This document shows positions 20,823-30,495 of a stretch of 64,000 nt of DNA, in pieces. The translations under genes and the position numbers were made by a program. Numbering within the stretch: position 1 is the first letter of the stretch; every line of letters starts with the position of its first letter. Under the pieces are notes generated by a model. That model was not told the DNA's origin. It saw only the letters and a program-made list of their open reading frames with translations, and searched no databases. Origin of the DNA: Gallionellales bacterium GWA2_60_18 (GTDB lineage Bacteria; Pseudomonadota; Gammaproteobacteria; Burkholderiales; Gallionellaceae); assembly GCA_001801105.1 (NCBI GenBank), contig MGWS01000033.1, positions 62,001 to 126,000 of the forward strand, read 5' to 3'.

Positions 20823-22114
20823 TGAGCGGCGGCTGGTTGCGATGCAGCTGGCGCGGCCATGAGATGCCAGGAAACCGGGAAACGCTTTTCCAGTTCGCCC
20901 ATGTAGGCGGGAAGATTCTGGTTGACGATCATCTGCTTCACCCGTTCGCGCACGTCCGTGAACGGCTTTTGCCGGCCTGTGCGCCGCTCCAGTACCATGA
21001 TCAGGTGATGGCCGGAGGGGGTAGCGATTACCTGGCTGACTTCCTCGTCTTTCAGGGCCGGCAGCACGCTGACCAATTCCGGCATGCCGCGCCCCTCGGT
21101 GATCCATCCCATATCGCCATTCTGTTTGCGGCCGGTCGGATCGATGCTGTTGCTTCCTGCCAGGGTGAACAGGCTTTCTCCTTTCAGTATCCGCGCGCGC
21201 AAAGCTTCCGCCTCTTTCTTTGTGGCTACGACAAGCTGCCCGACGTGATAGCTGGCGGGGATATGGCCGACCTCCGGATGCCTGGTGTACCAGTTGCGCA
21301 TGGTCTTATCGTTCGGTACCCATGCACGGATCTTTTTCTCCAATGCCAGGGCGGGTAGCCGTTCCTCGATAAAGCGATTGAGTTGCGGGCTGACATTTGT
21401 GCCATCGCGTTCGGCGGCCATGGCGGCCAGCAGCATTTCACTGCGATTGTGGAGCTGATCCTTGACCCATTCCGGGTTGGGCAGTTTTTTCCACTTTCCG
21501 GCATCCACGATGTCGCCATAGGTGACACGCAGGCCGTCAGCTTCCATCAGCGCGGTCTCCGGCTTGATGCCAGCACGGATGCGCGACTCGAAGAATCTGA
21601 CATGCCTGTCTTCCTGCATTTTATGCAACGCTGCGATCTTCGCGTTCCGGAATTGCGCTGCCACATAAGAGGACTTGGCGGCTTCAAGCGCATCCGCATC
21701 TCCCTTGAGTTGCCCCTTCATTTCCGCAAGCGTTTCGGCAGGGATGGTGATGCGCTCGCGCAATCTGTCCATGTAAGCGCGGTAGAGCAGTCCCCGGCGA
21801 AAATCATCCATCTCGCGCTTGAAGGCCGGCGTTTTATCCAGCCCGAGCCGCTTTGCTTCCAGGGCAAGCAGGCGCGCCGATACGATACGGCGCAGCATAT
21901 CCCCGCGCAGACTCGCTTGCTCGTCTTCGCTCATGGTGTTGAATTGGGTCGAGAACGGTGAACTGGTGATGGCCAAGTCCAGTTCGCGTGAATGAATTGC
22001 GTCTTGTCCGATCGTGACCAGCACCTGGTCTTCCGCACCATTTGCGGCGAACGGTGAACAAATCAGGGCAATAGCCCAGAACAAGCATGCCAGCGGCGTT
22101 TTTCTGTTCCACAT
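20819..22114 (-). CDS. periplasmic parvulin-type peptidyl-prolyl isomerase
   Basis: A 431-residue SurA/PpiC-like protein with a signal peptide (about 1-26). A long helical N-terminal SurA-like region is followed by a PpiC domain at about 290-385 (SYHVGQLVVATKKEAEALRARI, GDMGWITEGRGMPELV, SGHHLIMVLERR). It probably assists folding of exported proteins. It sits between the seven-haem cytochrome and the TlpA gene, with which it overlaps by 4 bp, suggesting a dedicated chaperone for the cytochrome operon. Confidence 0.88.
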   Translation of the reverse strand: MWNRKTPLACLFWAIALICSPFAANGAEDQVLVTIGQDAIHSRELDLAITSSPFSTQFNTMSEDEQASLRGDMLRRIVSARLLALEAKRLGLDKTPAFKREMDDFRRGLLYRAYMDRLRERITIPAETLAEMKGQLKGDADALEAAKSSYVAAQFRNAKIAALHKMQEDRHVRFFESRIRAGIKPETALMEADGLRVTYGDIVDAGKWKKLPNPEWVKDQLHNRSEMLLAAMAAERDGTNVSPQLNRFIEERLPALALEKKIRAWVPNDKTMRNWYTRHPEVGHIPASYHVGQLVVATKKEAEALRARILKGESLFTLAGSNSIDPTGRKQNGDMGWITEGRGMPELVSVLPALKDEEVSQVIATPSGHHLIMVLERRTGRQKPFTDVRERVKQMIVNQNLPAYMGELEKRFPVSWHLMAAPAASQPAAAQ

Positions 22115-22195
22115 AGTGATGGTTACCCGTTAGTTTGGCCAGCAACCGGCTCGACGCGATCACTGTACCGGTTTATCCATGGAGGCACATAACAA

Positions 22196-22218
22196 ATCGG
22201 GGGGTATGCCCCCCCGAT
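22196..22218 (-). terminator. GC-rich hairpin after the seven-haem cytochrome gene
   Basis: A stem of G and C runs (ATCGGGGGG with its complement) followed on the minus strand by TTTGTT. It could partly terminate transcription after the cytochrome or stabilise that mRNA before the PPIase gene. Confidence 0.5.
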
Positions 22219-22245
22219 CCGTTTTGCCATCAATTACGTGTCGTA

Positions 22246-24618
22246 CTAGTCTTTCGGAATCGCACCGCCAAGGTCTTTGGCGCTACCGTGCATCCAGGTT
22301 ACCGCCAATTCGAAGTCGTTCAGGATCGGCTTGCCGTCCCAGACATGCTCCTTCTTCTTGGCGATCAGCGGAACACCGGCCTTGTTGGTCTCGTGGCAGG
22401 AAGCACACTTCAACGGACCATGCGAGCCATCCGGGTTGTATTGCGCAGCCTGCTTGTACGAAGTCACGTCGGTTGTGGGAGTGACCGGGTACAGGCCATG
22501 GGTGGACTCATGGCAGGCCTGGCAACTCAGACCGGCGTGTCCTTTGGAATAACGCATCACGCTATATTTGCCCGGTTGGTTGATCGGGTAAGCAGCACCG
22601 CCCTGACCTTCCACGTATGGAGCGGCATGGCAGTCCGCGCAGTGCGGTGCACCCGGAGACAACCAGTAGTCGCGTCCATGCGTCGCTGCATCGTAAGGAA
22701 CTGCCGTGGCACCCGTGGCACCCGCAGGCAGCTTCAGCGTTTTGACATCCACTGCAGGGTTGGCCGACAGGATGGATACGCTGATATCGCCGTCCTCATC
22801 CTTGCTGACCATCGGGCCGCCGTCCTTGAGGGCGATGACCGCGATGTCCGGAACCAGGCGTTTGGCTGCCCAGGTCTCCAGGATGCCCGAGGATCCAGGA
22901 GTATCTTCACCCTTGGCATTGAGCACGACCTTCGGATCCAGATACTTGTTTTTCAGGTCATCCATGGACACGCCGACTGCCTTGGCGATCTCTTCCAGCG
23001 GCTTGTTGCGGATCGTGGAACCGGTCTGCTTGAAGGCGTTGGTCAGGTTGTCGCGCTGATACAGTTCGCGGGTCAACTGGTTGTGGCAGTTGGTGCACCA
23101 CAGGCCTTTGCCGCCTTCCTTGGTGCCGATCTTGGAAACGTTCGATTGCATCCACTTGCCGATGGAGTTCAGGTGCTCGGGCGATTCTGCACCGTCACGA
23201 TCCTTGTTCGGATTGGCATGGACGTCGCGTCCGACATAGCAGCCGCCGGAAGCATCGCGGTTGTCGCTCTTTTCATAGGCGTTCTTGCCGTCCGCAGTGA
23301 TCGGATACTGCTCCATCTTGCCGTCCTGACGGTGTGCCGGGTGACAACCCTGGCACGAAGCAGTGCGGCCATACGAGTCAGGCAACGGCGCCTTGGTCTG
23401 GTGCACGGTATGCATCGCCTGGGTCAACGGCGAGATGATCATGTCTGCCCCGGTCTTTGGATCCTTGTATGTCTTCGAGCTCAACACACCGATCACGTTG
23501 TCCGCATGGCACTTCTGGCACAACACGGGGTCGCGACCCAGACGGTTATCCAGCGAACGGCTGTTGGGGTTGTAGTTCTTCATGAAGCTCGTACCTGCAC
23601 GGTCATCGTGCATTTCCAGAATGGAAACCGATGTCGCTTTCAGGTTGGCGATCCAGTCGCTTGCCCCCAGCCCTTTCCAAAATTCACGCTCCTGCTTGTA
23701 CAGGGTGAACTTGTCGCCATTGGCCGTCTTGTTGCTGTGGCAGTTCGCGCAGTTCGGGATGTCGATCGGGTTGGTACCGACGAAACGCACCGGCTTGCCG
23801 GAGTGCGAGTCGATCACGGGCGCGCCGGTTTTCTCGTGGACCAGACTCACCCAGCCTTCCTGGAAGGGCTGGATGTCCGCTTCGGTCAAGGTCAGCGGAT
23901 CCTGGACGGAACGGTCATTGAACGGTGTCAACGGCAATCCGAGCGCGTCCCAGATACCGGGATTGGTCAACAGGATCGGCACGTTGTCCAGCACCGGTGA
24001 CTTGGTGTAAACCATGGTGCCTTTCTCGCCGGTGTAATGCAGATGGCCGTTCTTCATCGGGCTGGGCGCAGCGGCGCCGGCCGGACCGTTGTCACGGGGA
24101 ATCGGAACCTGGATGCCGACGAAGAGTTTTTCCTTGTCGGCGCTGGTGCCTTTGGGGTTGGTGCCCTTCAGATCCTTGTAGACATAAAGGTGAGTGAAAT
24201 AGGCGTTGGCGACATTTTCGTTCGCGGAATACTTGCCGTCACCGTTGACATCGTACGGGACGTCCCAATATTTCAGCTTGCTGCCCTCGGAGAACGTATT
24301 GTCGATATGTCCGTATGCCAAGCGGAAGCGTTTCTTGCCGTCGAGCAGCACGGTGGGATCGTTCTTGTCAGCTTCCAGCAGCTCCGGAAACTTGTTCGGC
24401 CCGGTCGAGGTCTTGATGACCTGGCTTTGAACCGAGTTATAAGGCGGCAACACGCAACAGTAACTGAAATCGAACCCGGTGCAATGCATGCCCAGTTCGT
24501 AGTTGATGGTGATGTTGTAATCGTTTTTCGGCTTGGTCGCCTCCGGCACGGCAGACGCCGTGCCTATCGCAAAGGCGCATAACAGCGTCCCCGCGAACCA
24601 GACTTTTATTTTATTCAC
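22246..24618 (-). CDS. seven-CXXCH periplasmic multihaem cytochrome c
   Basis: A 790-residue secreted cytochrome. The signal peptide (WFAGTLLCAFAIGTASA) is followed by about 280 residues with a cysteine-containing segment (ELGMHCTGFDFSYCC) but no haem motif. Seven CXXCH sites follow: CANCH, CQKCH, CQGCH, CTNCH, CADCH, CQACH and CASCH. The start is GTG at 24618 with AGGGAG six bases upstream. No outer-membrane porin gene is adjacent, so a soluble periplasmic location is most likely. It is encoded after a NapC-type quinol dehydrogenase and a diheme cytochrome. It might be a terminal oxidoreductase or an electron store; the substrate cannot be told. Confidence 0.88.
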   Translation of the reverse strand: MNKIKVWFAGTLLCAFAIGTASAVPEATKPKNDYNITINYELGMHCTGFDFSYCCVLPPYNSVQSQVIKTSTGPNKFPELLEADKNDPTVLLDGKKRFRLAYGHIDNTFSEGSKLKYWDVPYDVNGDGKYSANENVANAYFTHLYVYKDLKGTNPKGTSADKEKLFVGIQVPIPRDNGPAGAAAPSPMKNGHLHYTGEKGTMVYTKSPVLDNVPILLTNPGIWDALGLPLTPFNDRSVQDPLTLTEADIQPFQEGWVSLVHEKTGAPVIDSHSGKPVRFVGTNPIDIPNCANCHSNKTANGDKFTLYKQEREFWKGLGASDWIANLKATSVSILEMHDDRAGTSFMKNYNPNSRSLDNRLGRDPVLCQKCHADNVIGVLSSKTYKDPKTGADMIISPLTQAMHTVHQTKAPLPDSYGRTASCQGCHPAHRQDGKMEQYPITADGKNAYEKSDNRDASGGCYVGRDVHANPNKDRDGAESPEHLNSIGKWMQSNVSKIGTKEGGKGLWCTNCHNQLTRELYQRDNLTNAFKQTGSTIRNKPLEEIAKAVGVSMDDLKNKYLDPKVVLNAKGEDTPGSSGILETWAAKRLVPDIAVIALKDGGPMVSKDEDGDISVSILSANPAVDVKTLKLPAGATGATAVPYDAATHGRDYWLSPGAPHCADCHAAPYVEGQGGAAYPINQPGKYSVMRYSKGHAGLSCQACHESTHGLYPVTPTTDVTSYKQAAQYNPDGSHGPLKCASCHETNKAGVPLIAKKKEHVWDGKPILNDFELAVTWMHGSAKDLGGAIPKD

Positions 24619-24789
24619 GAAAATCTCCCTGTGTTCATTGGATTAAACAATTCCAGACATGGCCGAGGATTGATCATGTTCGGCCTGAGCCTGAGCCTGG
24701 CTTGGGTCTTCGCGCGATGTCTATTCGCGATTTGCTGCTGCCATCACACTCCCCCGTCACACGCAAAACAAACCGGGGAGCATGAATTC

Positions 24790-25362
24790 TTAATGTATCC
24801 GGGGCAGTTTATGGGCAACGCCCTTGTGACAATCTATGCAGGTCTTGCCTTCCCCTTCAGCGCCCGCATGCTTGTTCTGCGCAAGCTTGTCCTGCTCTTC
24901 CAGATCCATCGCCCCGAAACTGTGACAATTTCGGCAGCCGATGGAATCGGATTCTTTCATGCGATCCCATTCGCGCTTGGCCATCTCCGCCCGTTTGGCC
25001 TCGAACTTCTCGCGCGTGTCGATGGTACCCGCCATCTCGGCCCAGACATCCTCGGCAGCGATCACCTTGCGATACATTTCGGAGAGCCAGTTCTTCTTCG
25101 GCACATGGCAGTCGGAACAGGCTGCGCGAACGCCGGAACGGTTGGAGTAATGCACCGACTTCTTGTACTCCTCATAGTTGATTTCCATGCTGTGACAGGA
25201 AGTGCAAAACTCCACGCTATTGGTCGCCTCTACCGCCGTGGTGAATCCGCCTACCACGACCACAAACCCGACCAGCGCAACAACCAGCCCGAACCCGATT
25301 CGGGCGACCGGATTGCGTTTGGCGCGACCAAACAGGCCCGATTTTCCGGCTTCAGCCTGCAT
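24790..25362 (-). CDS. NapC/NirT/CymA-type tetrahaem quinol dehydrogenase
   Basis: A 190-residue membrane-anchored cytochrome. One N-terminal helix (about 21-42) is followed by CXXCH sites at about residues 53, 82, 143 and 175 (CTSCH, CSDCH, CRNCH, CIDCH). The short spacer after CTSCHSMEIN is typical of NapC/NirT proteins, which pass electrons between the quinone pool and periplasmic cytochromes. ATG 25362 is chosen over the GTG just before it. A 171-bp leader separates it from the seven-haem cytochrome. Direction of electron flow (quinol oxidation or quinone reduction) is not determinable. Confidence 0.9.
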   Translation of the reverse strand: MQAEAGKSGLFGRAKRNPVARIGFGLVVALVGFVVVVGGFTTAVEATNSVEFCTSCHSMEINYEEYKKSVHYSNRSGVRAACSDCHVPKKNWLSEMYRKVIAAEDVWAEMAGTIDTREKFEAKRAEMAKREWDRMKESDSIGCRNCHSFGAMDLEEQDKLAQNKHAGAEGEGKTCIDCHKGVAHKLPRIH

Positions 25363-25398
25363 CACGAACCGTCGAGTTGGTCATCAAGCAGCCCACGA

Positions 25399-26031
25399 TC
25401 AGTGATAACTGCCGTAAAACTGAACCAGGGCCTTCATATCCTCCGGCGACATCTCGTCGAGCTTGGCTTTCATCTTTTTCGGTATCGGGCGCTTGCCCGT
25501 AACAAACTCGTCCAGGGCCTGCCGCAAATAAGGGATCCATTGCCCGGCCATCATCCCGGCATCGTCCTTGGCTTGCGTGGCCCCCTCGGAATGGCATTTC
25601 TCACAATACATCTCGTGGATTTCCTTGCCCTTCGTGGCCAACGCCGGATCGAATGACTGTTTGGCACGCACGAATTTCTGTTTGGAGAAATAGACAGCGA
25701 TCTGGCGAACGTCGCTGTCCTTGAGCTCTTTGGCTATCTGACACATATTGGTCGTCCGCCCCTTGTCAGGACCGCTACGGAATTTCGTATCGGGGCAGTC
25801 GCGCTCACGGTCGCGGTATGCCTTGATGTTATTGACAAGGAATTCAACCGAATAACCACCGATGATGGGCACATCCGATTCGCTGCTGGCACCCGCTTTG
25901 CCGTGGCAGTTGGAACATTTCTTTACCTGATCATCGATGCCGGCCGACAGCGCAGAACTCGCCGGCACCATACCGAGCAGCATGAGAACGGCAAAAAAAG
26001 AAAAGGCGGAATGCTTGTTGCGCTTATTCAA
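25399..26031 (-). CDS. diheme cytochrome c (c4-like)
   Basis: A 210-residue secreted protein with a signal peptide ending near SSALSAG and two class I-like haem domains. CSNCHGKAG lies near residue 39 and CEKCHSEG in the second half. TTG at 26031 is the likely start because AGGGAG lies six to seven bases upstream; the longer TTG reading adds seven residues without a ribosome site. First gene of the cytochrome operon. It probably shuttles electrons between the NapC-type protein and a partner such as an oxidase or the seven-haem cytochrome. Confidence 0.85.
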   Translation of the reverse strand: MNKRNKHSAFSFFAVLMLLGMVPASSALSAGIDDQVKKCSNCHGKAGASSESDVPIIGGYSVEFLVNNIKAYRDRERDCPDTKFRSGPDKGRTTNMCQIAKELKDSDVRQIAVYFSKQKFVRAKQSFDPALATKGKEIHEMYCEKCHSEGATQAKDDAGMMAGQWIPYLRQALDEFVTGKRPIPKKMKAKLDEMSPEDMKALVQFYGSYH

Positions 26032-26213
26032 CTCGAATCTCCCTTGGGGCAAAGGGTGCGCTCTTGTATTTTTGGTCTCGACCGGCGGGTCGATAGAGTC
26101 ACTACACCTGTAGGCGTATTACAAATTACTCGCCCAGCACTGTCTATCCCCCGTAAGGCGCGGGAGTTGATAACCCAAAGGTGTTATGAATTTAACCGGG
26201 GATTTTAGGGTCT

Positions 26214-27437
26214 TTAACCCTGTTTGACGCTGATCCGCCCGAACTTGCGCTTGCCGACCTGCGCCACCACCACCGCGCCGGTCTTGATCTGCAAGGCCTT
26301 GTCGCTGATCTTTTCGCCGTCGAGCTTGACGGCACCCGCGTCGATCATGCGCAGCGCTTCGGAGGTGCTGGCGACCAGCCCGGCCTGTTTGAGCAGGTGG
26401 GCGATGGCGATATGGCCTTCGGCACCGGTGACGCTGATCTCCGGCATGTCATCCGGCAGCACGCCCTTCTGGAAGCGTGCTTCGAATTCGGCCAGCGCAT
26501 CCTCGGCGGCCTTCTGGTTATGGAAGCGTGCGACGATCTCCTGCGCCAGCAGCACCTTGATGTCGCGCGGATTGCGTCCTTGCGCGATTTCTTCCTTGAA
26601 ATTGGCGATCTGCGCCAGGCTGCGGAAGGAGAGCAGGTCGTAGTAGCGCCACATCAGGTCATCGGAGACCGACATCAGTTTGCCGAACATGTCCTGCGGG
26701 GTGTCGGTGATGCCGACATAGTTGCCCAGCGATTTGGACATCTTGTTGATGCCGTCCAGCCCTTCCAGCAGCGGCATGGTGAGGATGCACTGCGTCGGCT
26801 GGCCGTAGTGCCGCTGCAACTCGCGTCCCATCAGCAGGTTGAATTTCTGGTCGGTGCCGCCCAGTTCGATGTCGGCCTTGAGTGCGACGGAGTCGTAGCC
26901 CTGTACCAGCGGATAGACGAATTCGTGGATGGCGATCGGCTGGCTGGCCTTGTAGCGCTTGCCGAAATCGTCGCGCTCCAGCATCTGCGCCACGGTATGG
27001 GTGGCGGCGAGACGGATCAGGTCGACCGCGCTGAATTTGTCCATCCAGGTCGAGTTGAACACGATCTCGGTCTTGTCCGGGTCGAGCACCTTGAACACCT
27101 GGTCGCGGTAGGACTGCGCGTTCTCCAGCACCTGCTCGCGCGACAGCGGCGGGCGGGTGGCGTTCTTGCCGGTGGGGTCGCCGATCATGCCGGTGAAATC
27201 GCCAATCAGGAACAGGGCGTGGTGCCCCAAGTCCTGCAACTGGCGCATCTTGTTCAGCAGAACCGTATGGCCGAGGTGCAGGTCGGGCGCGGTGGGGTCG
27301 AAGCCGGCTTTGACGCGCAATGGCCTGCCCTGCGCAAGCCTCTGTTTCAGTTCGCTTTCCAGCAGCAGTTCATGCGCCCCACGCCGGATCTGCGCCAGCG
27401 CGTCGTCGTGCGTCGTTGCGGTATGTGTCATATTCAT
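26214..27437 (-). CDS. tyrS: tyrosyl-tRNA synthetase
   Basis: About 407 residues, class I aminoacyl-tRNA synthetase of the TyrRS-II type. HLGH (about 52-55) is the HIGH motif, KMSKS ([13 protein letters not shown]) is present, and an S4-like RNA-binding domain ends the protein. The first of two close ATGs (27437, 27431) is used; neither has a strong ribosome site. Longer in-frame starts run into the divergent promoter region of the M23 peptidase. Confidence 0.95.
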   Translation of the reverse strand: MNMTHTATTHDDALAQIRRGAHELLLESELKQRLAQGRPLRVKAGFDPTAPDLHLGHTVLLNKMRQLQDLGHHALFLIGDFTGMIGDPTGKNATRPPLSREQVLENAQSYRDQVFKVLDPDKTEIVFNSTWMDKFSAVDLIRLAATHTVAQMLERDDFGKRYKASQPIAIHEFVYPLVQGYDSVALKADIELGGTDQKFNLLMGRELQRHYGQPTQCILTMPLLEGLDGINKMSKSLGNYVGITDTPQDMFGKLMSVSDDLMWRYYDLLSFRSLAQIANFKEEIAQGRNPRDIKVLLAQEIVARFHNQKAAEDALAEFEARFQKGVLPDDMPEISVTGAEGHIAIAHLLKQAGLVASTSEALRMIDAGAVKLDGEKISDKALQIKTGAVVVAQVGKRKFGRISVKQG

Positions 27438-27622
27438 CGCCAATTCAAATTCCGGGCCGTTCATACCCGGTTTCGATCCATCGGTCGGCCGGGTCATGCC
27501 ATTCGCCCATGCCTCGCTCCATCCGTCAGACCGGGTTTGAGGGAACAGGCCTTTCTGGTAAAGTGCACGGCAATCAATAACAAGGAATTGCCGATATTCC
27601 AAGGCAACCCAAGGAGGCGCGA

Positions 27623-27652
27623 ATGTTAACCCAGAATCCGCCCGGCCAATAA
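27623..27652 (+). CDS. nine-codon leader ORF before the M23 peptidase gene
   Basis: ATG 27623 follows a strong AAGGAGG and opens a nine-codon ORF (MLTQNPPGQ) ending in TAA six bases before the peptidase ATG, in the same frame. The peptidase itself has no ribosome site. Translation by re-initiation is likely. Alternatively a recent stop has split an extended N terminus. Confidence 0.4.
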   Translation: MLTQNPPGQ

Positions 27653-27658
27653 CGCAAA

Positions 27659-28936
27659 ATGTCGGAACACAGAAAAAAACTGCGCTGGTTCGTCACCCTG
27701 TCCACCCTGCCGTTGCTGGGCGTGGTGACGGCTTTCGGGCTGGTGTCGCAGGATGATCTCGGCCTGCCCGCCGCCAATGTCGCCATCGAGGAAATCGCAC
27801 TGGCGAGACCCTTGCCCGTCGCCACGCCGCAAGCGACTTTCTGGCACAGCGAGCAGGTGCAGCGCGGCGATACGGCGGACGATCTGCTGCGCCGACTGAA
27901 TGTCGAAGACGCCTCCGCCAGCGCATGGCTGCGCACAGCCGCCGATGCCGCCTCTTTCCGCAGCCTGGCACCGGGGCGCGAAGTGCAAGCCGAGACCGAT
28001 GCCGCCGGCAACCTCGTTTCGCTGCGCTACCCGGACAAGGATGGCGCGCAGACCGTCATCGAAAAACAGCAGGACGTTTTTTCCGCCAATACCATGCCCG
28101 CGCTGCTGGAGACCCGCTTGGCCGCGCGTTCCGCCGAGATCACCAGCAGCCTGTACGGCGCGACCGATGCCGCCGGCATCCCGGATGCCGTCGCCAACCA
28201 GCTGGCCGAACTGTTCGGCGGCGACATCGATTTCCACCACGACCTGCGCAAGGGCGACCGCTTCACCGTGGTCTATGAAACGCTCTACAGCAACGGCGCA
28301 CCATTGCGCACCGGGCGCATCCAGGCCGCCGAATTCGTCAACCAGGGCCACACTTACCGCGCCGTGTATTTCGAGAACGGCGCGCAGCGCGGCGATTACT
28401 ACACCCCGGAAGGCAAGAGTGTGCGCAAGGCGTTCCTGCGCTCGCCCATCGAATTCTCGCGCGTGAGTTCCGGCTTCACCCGTTCGCGCTTCCATCCGGT
28501 GCTGAACAAGTGGCGCTCCCACAAGGGCGTGGACTTCGCCGCCGCGAGCGGCACCCGGGTCAAGGCGACCGCCGACGGCACAGTGGCGCTGGTCGGCAGG
28601 CAGGGCGGCTACGGCAACGTCATCATGATCAACCATCAGGGGCGCTTCACCACGGTATACGGCCATCTGTCCGCTTTTGCCCGAGGATTGCACAAGGGCC
28701 GGCGCGTGACGCAGGGCGAGGTGATCGGCTATGTCGGCATGACCGGCTTGGCCAGCGGCCCGCACCTGCACTACGAATTCAAGGTGGACGGCCAGCAGCG
28801 CGACCCGCTGCGCATCGCCCTGCCGGACGCTTCTCCGGTTGCCAGCGCAGACCGGGCTGCATTCCAGTCCGCTGCAAGCGATCTCATCGCGCGCCTGGAA
28901 CTGCTACGCAACACCAATCTCGCCTTGCTCGACTGA
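27659..28936 (+). CDS. M23-family peptidoglycan endopeptidase
   Basis: A 425-residue envelope protein. An N-terminal membrane anchor ([20 protein letters not shown]) precedes an OapA/LysM-like linker region and a C-terminal LytM (M23) domain. The zinc ligands are intact: HKGVD, and HLHYEFK in [12 protein letters not shown]. It is a predicted DD-endopeptidase that cuts peptidoglycan cross-links, similar to MepM. It precedes anmK by 7 bp, a natural partnership of wall cleavage and muropeptide recycling. Confidence 0.92.
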   Translation: MSEHRKKLRWFVTLSTLPLLGVVTAFGLVSQDDLGLPAANVAIEEIALARPLPVATPQATFWHSEQVQRGDTADDLLRRLNVEDASASAWLRTAADAASFRSLAPGREVQAETDAAGNLVSLRYPDKDGAQTVIEKQQDVFSANTMPALLETRLAARSAEITSSLYGATDAAGIPDAVANQLAELFGGDIDFHHDLRKGDRFTVVYETLYSNGAPLRTGRIQAAEFVNQGHTYRAVYFENGAQRGDYYTPEGKSVRKAFLRSPIEFSRVSSGFTRSRFHPVLNKWRSHKGVDFAAASGTRVKATADGTVALVGRQGGYGNVIMINHQGRFTTVYGHLSAFARGLHKGRRVTQGEVIGYVGMTGLASGPHLHYEFKVDGQQRDPLRIALPDASPVASADRAAFQSAASDLIARLELLRNTNLALLD

Positions 28937-28943
28937 CCGGGCA

Positions 28944-30053
28944 GTGGAGACTCCCGCACATCCGGCCGAGCTGTACGCAGGTTTGATGTCCGGCACCAGC
29001 CTGGATGGCGTCGATGCCGTCCTCGCCGACCTCTCCCCCCCACAACCCGTATTGCTCGCCCGGCATTACCTGCCCTTCGATGCGGCATTGAGACGTGACC
29101 TGCTGGCGCTGCACCAGCGCGGCGATAACGAACTGCACCGCGCGCAGCTCGCCGGCAACCGGCTGGCGCAACTGTATGCCGCGGCGATCGCGCCGCTGCT
29201 GGGACAGACCGGCATCGCCGCAACAAGGGTCCGCGCTATCGGCTGTCACGGCCAGACCATCCGCCATTGCCCGGAACACGGCTATACCCTGCAGATCGGC
29301 AACGCCGCGTTGCTCGCCGAACTGAGCGGCATCGCCGTGGTCAGCGACTTCCGCAGCCGCGACATCGCCGCCGGCGGGCAGGGTGCACCGCTGGTACCAG
29401 CGTTTCACGACCATGTGTTCCGCCATCCCGCCATCCATCGTGTCGTCGTCAACATCGGCGGCATCAGCAACCTGACCGACTTGGCACCGCATGCCGTCAC
29501 CTTGGGCTTCGATTGCGGCCCGGGCAACCTGCTGCTGGATGCATGGTGCGAACGGCATACCGGCAAGCCCTTCGATGCGGATGGCGCATGGGCGGCATCC
29601 GGCAAGGCGCTGCCGGCATTGCTGGAGCGCATGCTCGCCGAACCGTTCTTTGCCCTGCCGCCGCCCAAGAGCAGCGGGCGCGACCTGTTCAACATGACGT
29701 GGCTGGAAAACAGGCTGCAGGGCGACGAAGCGGCGCAAGACGTGCAGGCCACCCTGCTGGAGCTGACCTGCGTCACCATCGCGCAAGCCATCCGCCGGCA
29801 TTGCGGCGGTGCGGCGGAAATCTATCTGTGCGGCGGCGGCGCACGCAACACGACCCTGCGCGAGCGGTTCGCTGCGCTGCTGCCCGGCTGTAGCGTGCAG
29901 ACGACCGAAGCGCTCGGCGTGGACAGCGATTATCTGGAAGCCCTCGCCTTCGCCTGGCTGGCGCAACAGGCCCTGCACGGCAGGCCTGCCAACCTGCCCG
30001 CCGTCACCGGTGCGCGCCACTCATGCGTGCTCGGCGCCATTCATCCCGCATAA
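28944..30053 (+). CDS. anmK: anhydro-N-acetylmuramic acid kinase
   Basis: A 369-residue sugar kinase that phosphorylates and opens 1,6-anhydro-MurNAc in wall recycling. The N-terminal GLMSGTSLDGVDAV, central GGISNLTDL and C-terminal CGGGARNTTL motifs are present. GTG 28944 is chosen because it gives the expected N terminus just ahead of YAGLMSGTS; the longer reading overlaps the M23 gene in another frame. It ends at a bidirectional terminator. Confidence 0.93.
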   Translation: METPAHPAELYAGLMSGTSLDGVDAVLADLSPPQPVLLARHYLPFDAALRRDLLALHQRGDNELHRAQLAGNRLAQLYAAAIAPLLGQTGIAATRVRAIGCHGQTIRHCPEHGYTLQIGNAALLAELSGIAVVSDFRSRDIAAGGQGAPLVPAFHDHVFRHPAIHRVVVNIGGISNLTDLAPHAVTLGFDCGPGNLLLDAWCERHTGKPFDADGAWAASGKALPALLERMLAEPFFALPPPKSSGRDLFNMTWLENRLQGDEAAQDVQATLLELTCVTIAQAIRRHCGGAAEIYLCGGGARNTTLRERFAALLPGCSVQTTEALGVDSDYLEALAFAWLAQQALHGRPANLPAVTGARHSCVLGAIHPA

Positions 30054-30070
30054 ACAAAATCCCACAAAAA

Positions 30071-30099
30071 GAACGGGGCGCATCCGCGCCCCGTTCTTT
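30071..30099. terminator. bidirectional Rho-independent terminator
   Basis: Perfect 10-bp stem GAACGGGGCG/CGCCCCGTTC with an A run before and a T run after, between convergent anmK and erpA. Confidence 0.93.
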
Positions 30100-30117
30100 C
30101 TGACATGACAGCTTCGT

Positions 30118-30477
30118 TTATACCGAGAACGACGAGCCGCAACCGCAGGTAGTGGTGGCATTCGGGTTCTTGATGACGAACTGCGAACCTTCCAGCCCTT
30201 CCTGATAGTCGATCTCCGCACCGACCAGATACTGGAAGCTCATCGGATCGATCAGCAGTTGCACGCCGTTCTTGCTCATCACGGTATCATCTTCGTTGCA
30301 TACTTCGTCGAAGGTGAAGCCGTACTGGAAGCCGGAACAGCCGCCGCCGCTGACGAACACGCGCAGCTTGAGGTCGGCGTTGCCTTCCTCCTCGATCAGT
30401 TGCCTGACCTTGTTGACCGCGTTGTCGGTGAAGATCAGCGGGTCTGCCGCTGTAGTTGTTTCAGTTGCTGCATTCAT
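30118..30477 (-). CDS. erpA: A-type iron-sulfur insertion protein ErpA
   Basis: A 119-residue HesB/IscA-family carrier with the three Fe-S ligands ([10 protein letters not shown] and CGCGSSFSV at the C terminus). ErpA delivers 4Fe-4S clusters to IspG/IspH and respiratory enzymes. Full length, with a short polar N-terminal extension typical of betaproteobacteria. It follows a bactofilin gene in the same direction. It is distinct from the nif-linked IscA-like gene at 42239. Confidence 0.95.
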   Translation of the reverse strand: MNAATETTTAADPLIFTDNAVNKVRQLIEEEGNADLKLRVFVSGGGCSGFQYGFTFDEVCNEDDTVMSKNGVQLLIDPMSFQYLVGAEIDYQEGLEGSQFVIKNPNATTTCGCGSSFSV

Positions 30478-30495
30478 GTCTTTCTCCTTATTGAA

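Noticed and set aside
22246..24618. Calling the large cytochrome an MtoA/MtrA decahaem protein
   Set aside because: It has seven CXXCH motifs, a long haem-free N-terminal third and no adjacent MtoB-like porin.
24619..24789. Possible short gene in the gap between the NapC-type and seven-haem cytochrome genes
   Set aside because: No frame with a ribosome site or haem motif; only small palindromes are seen.
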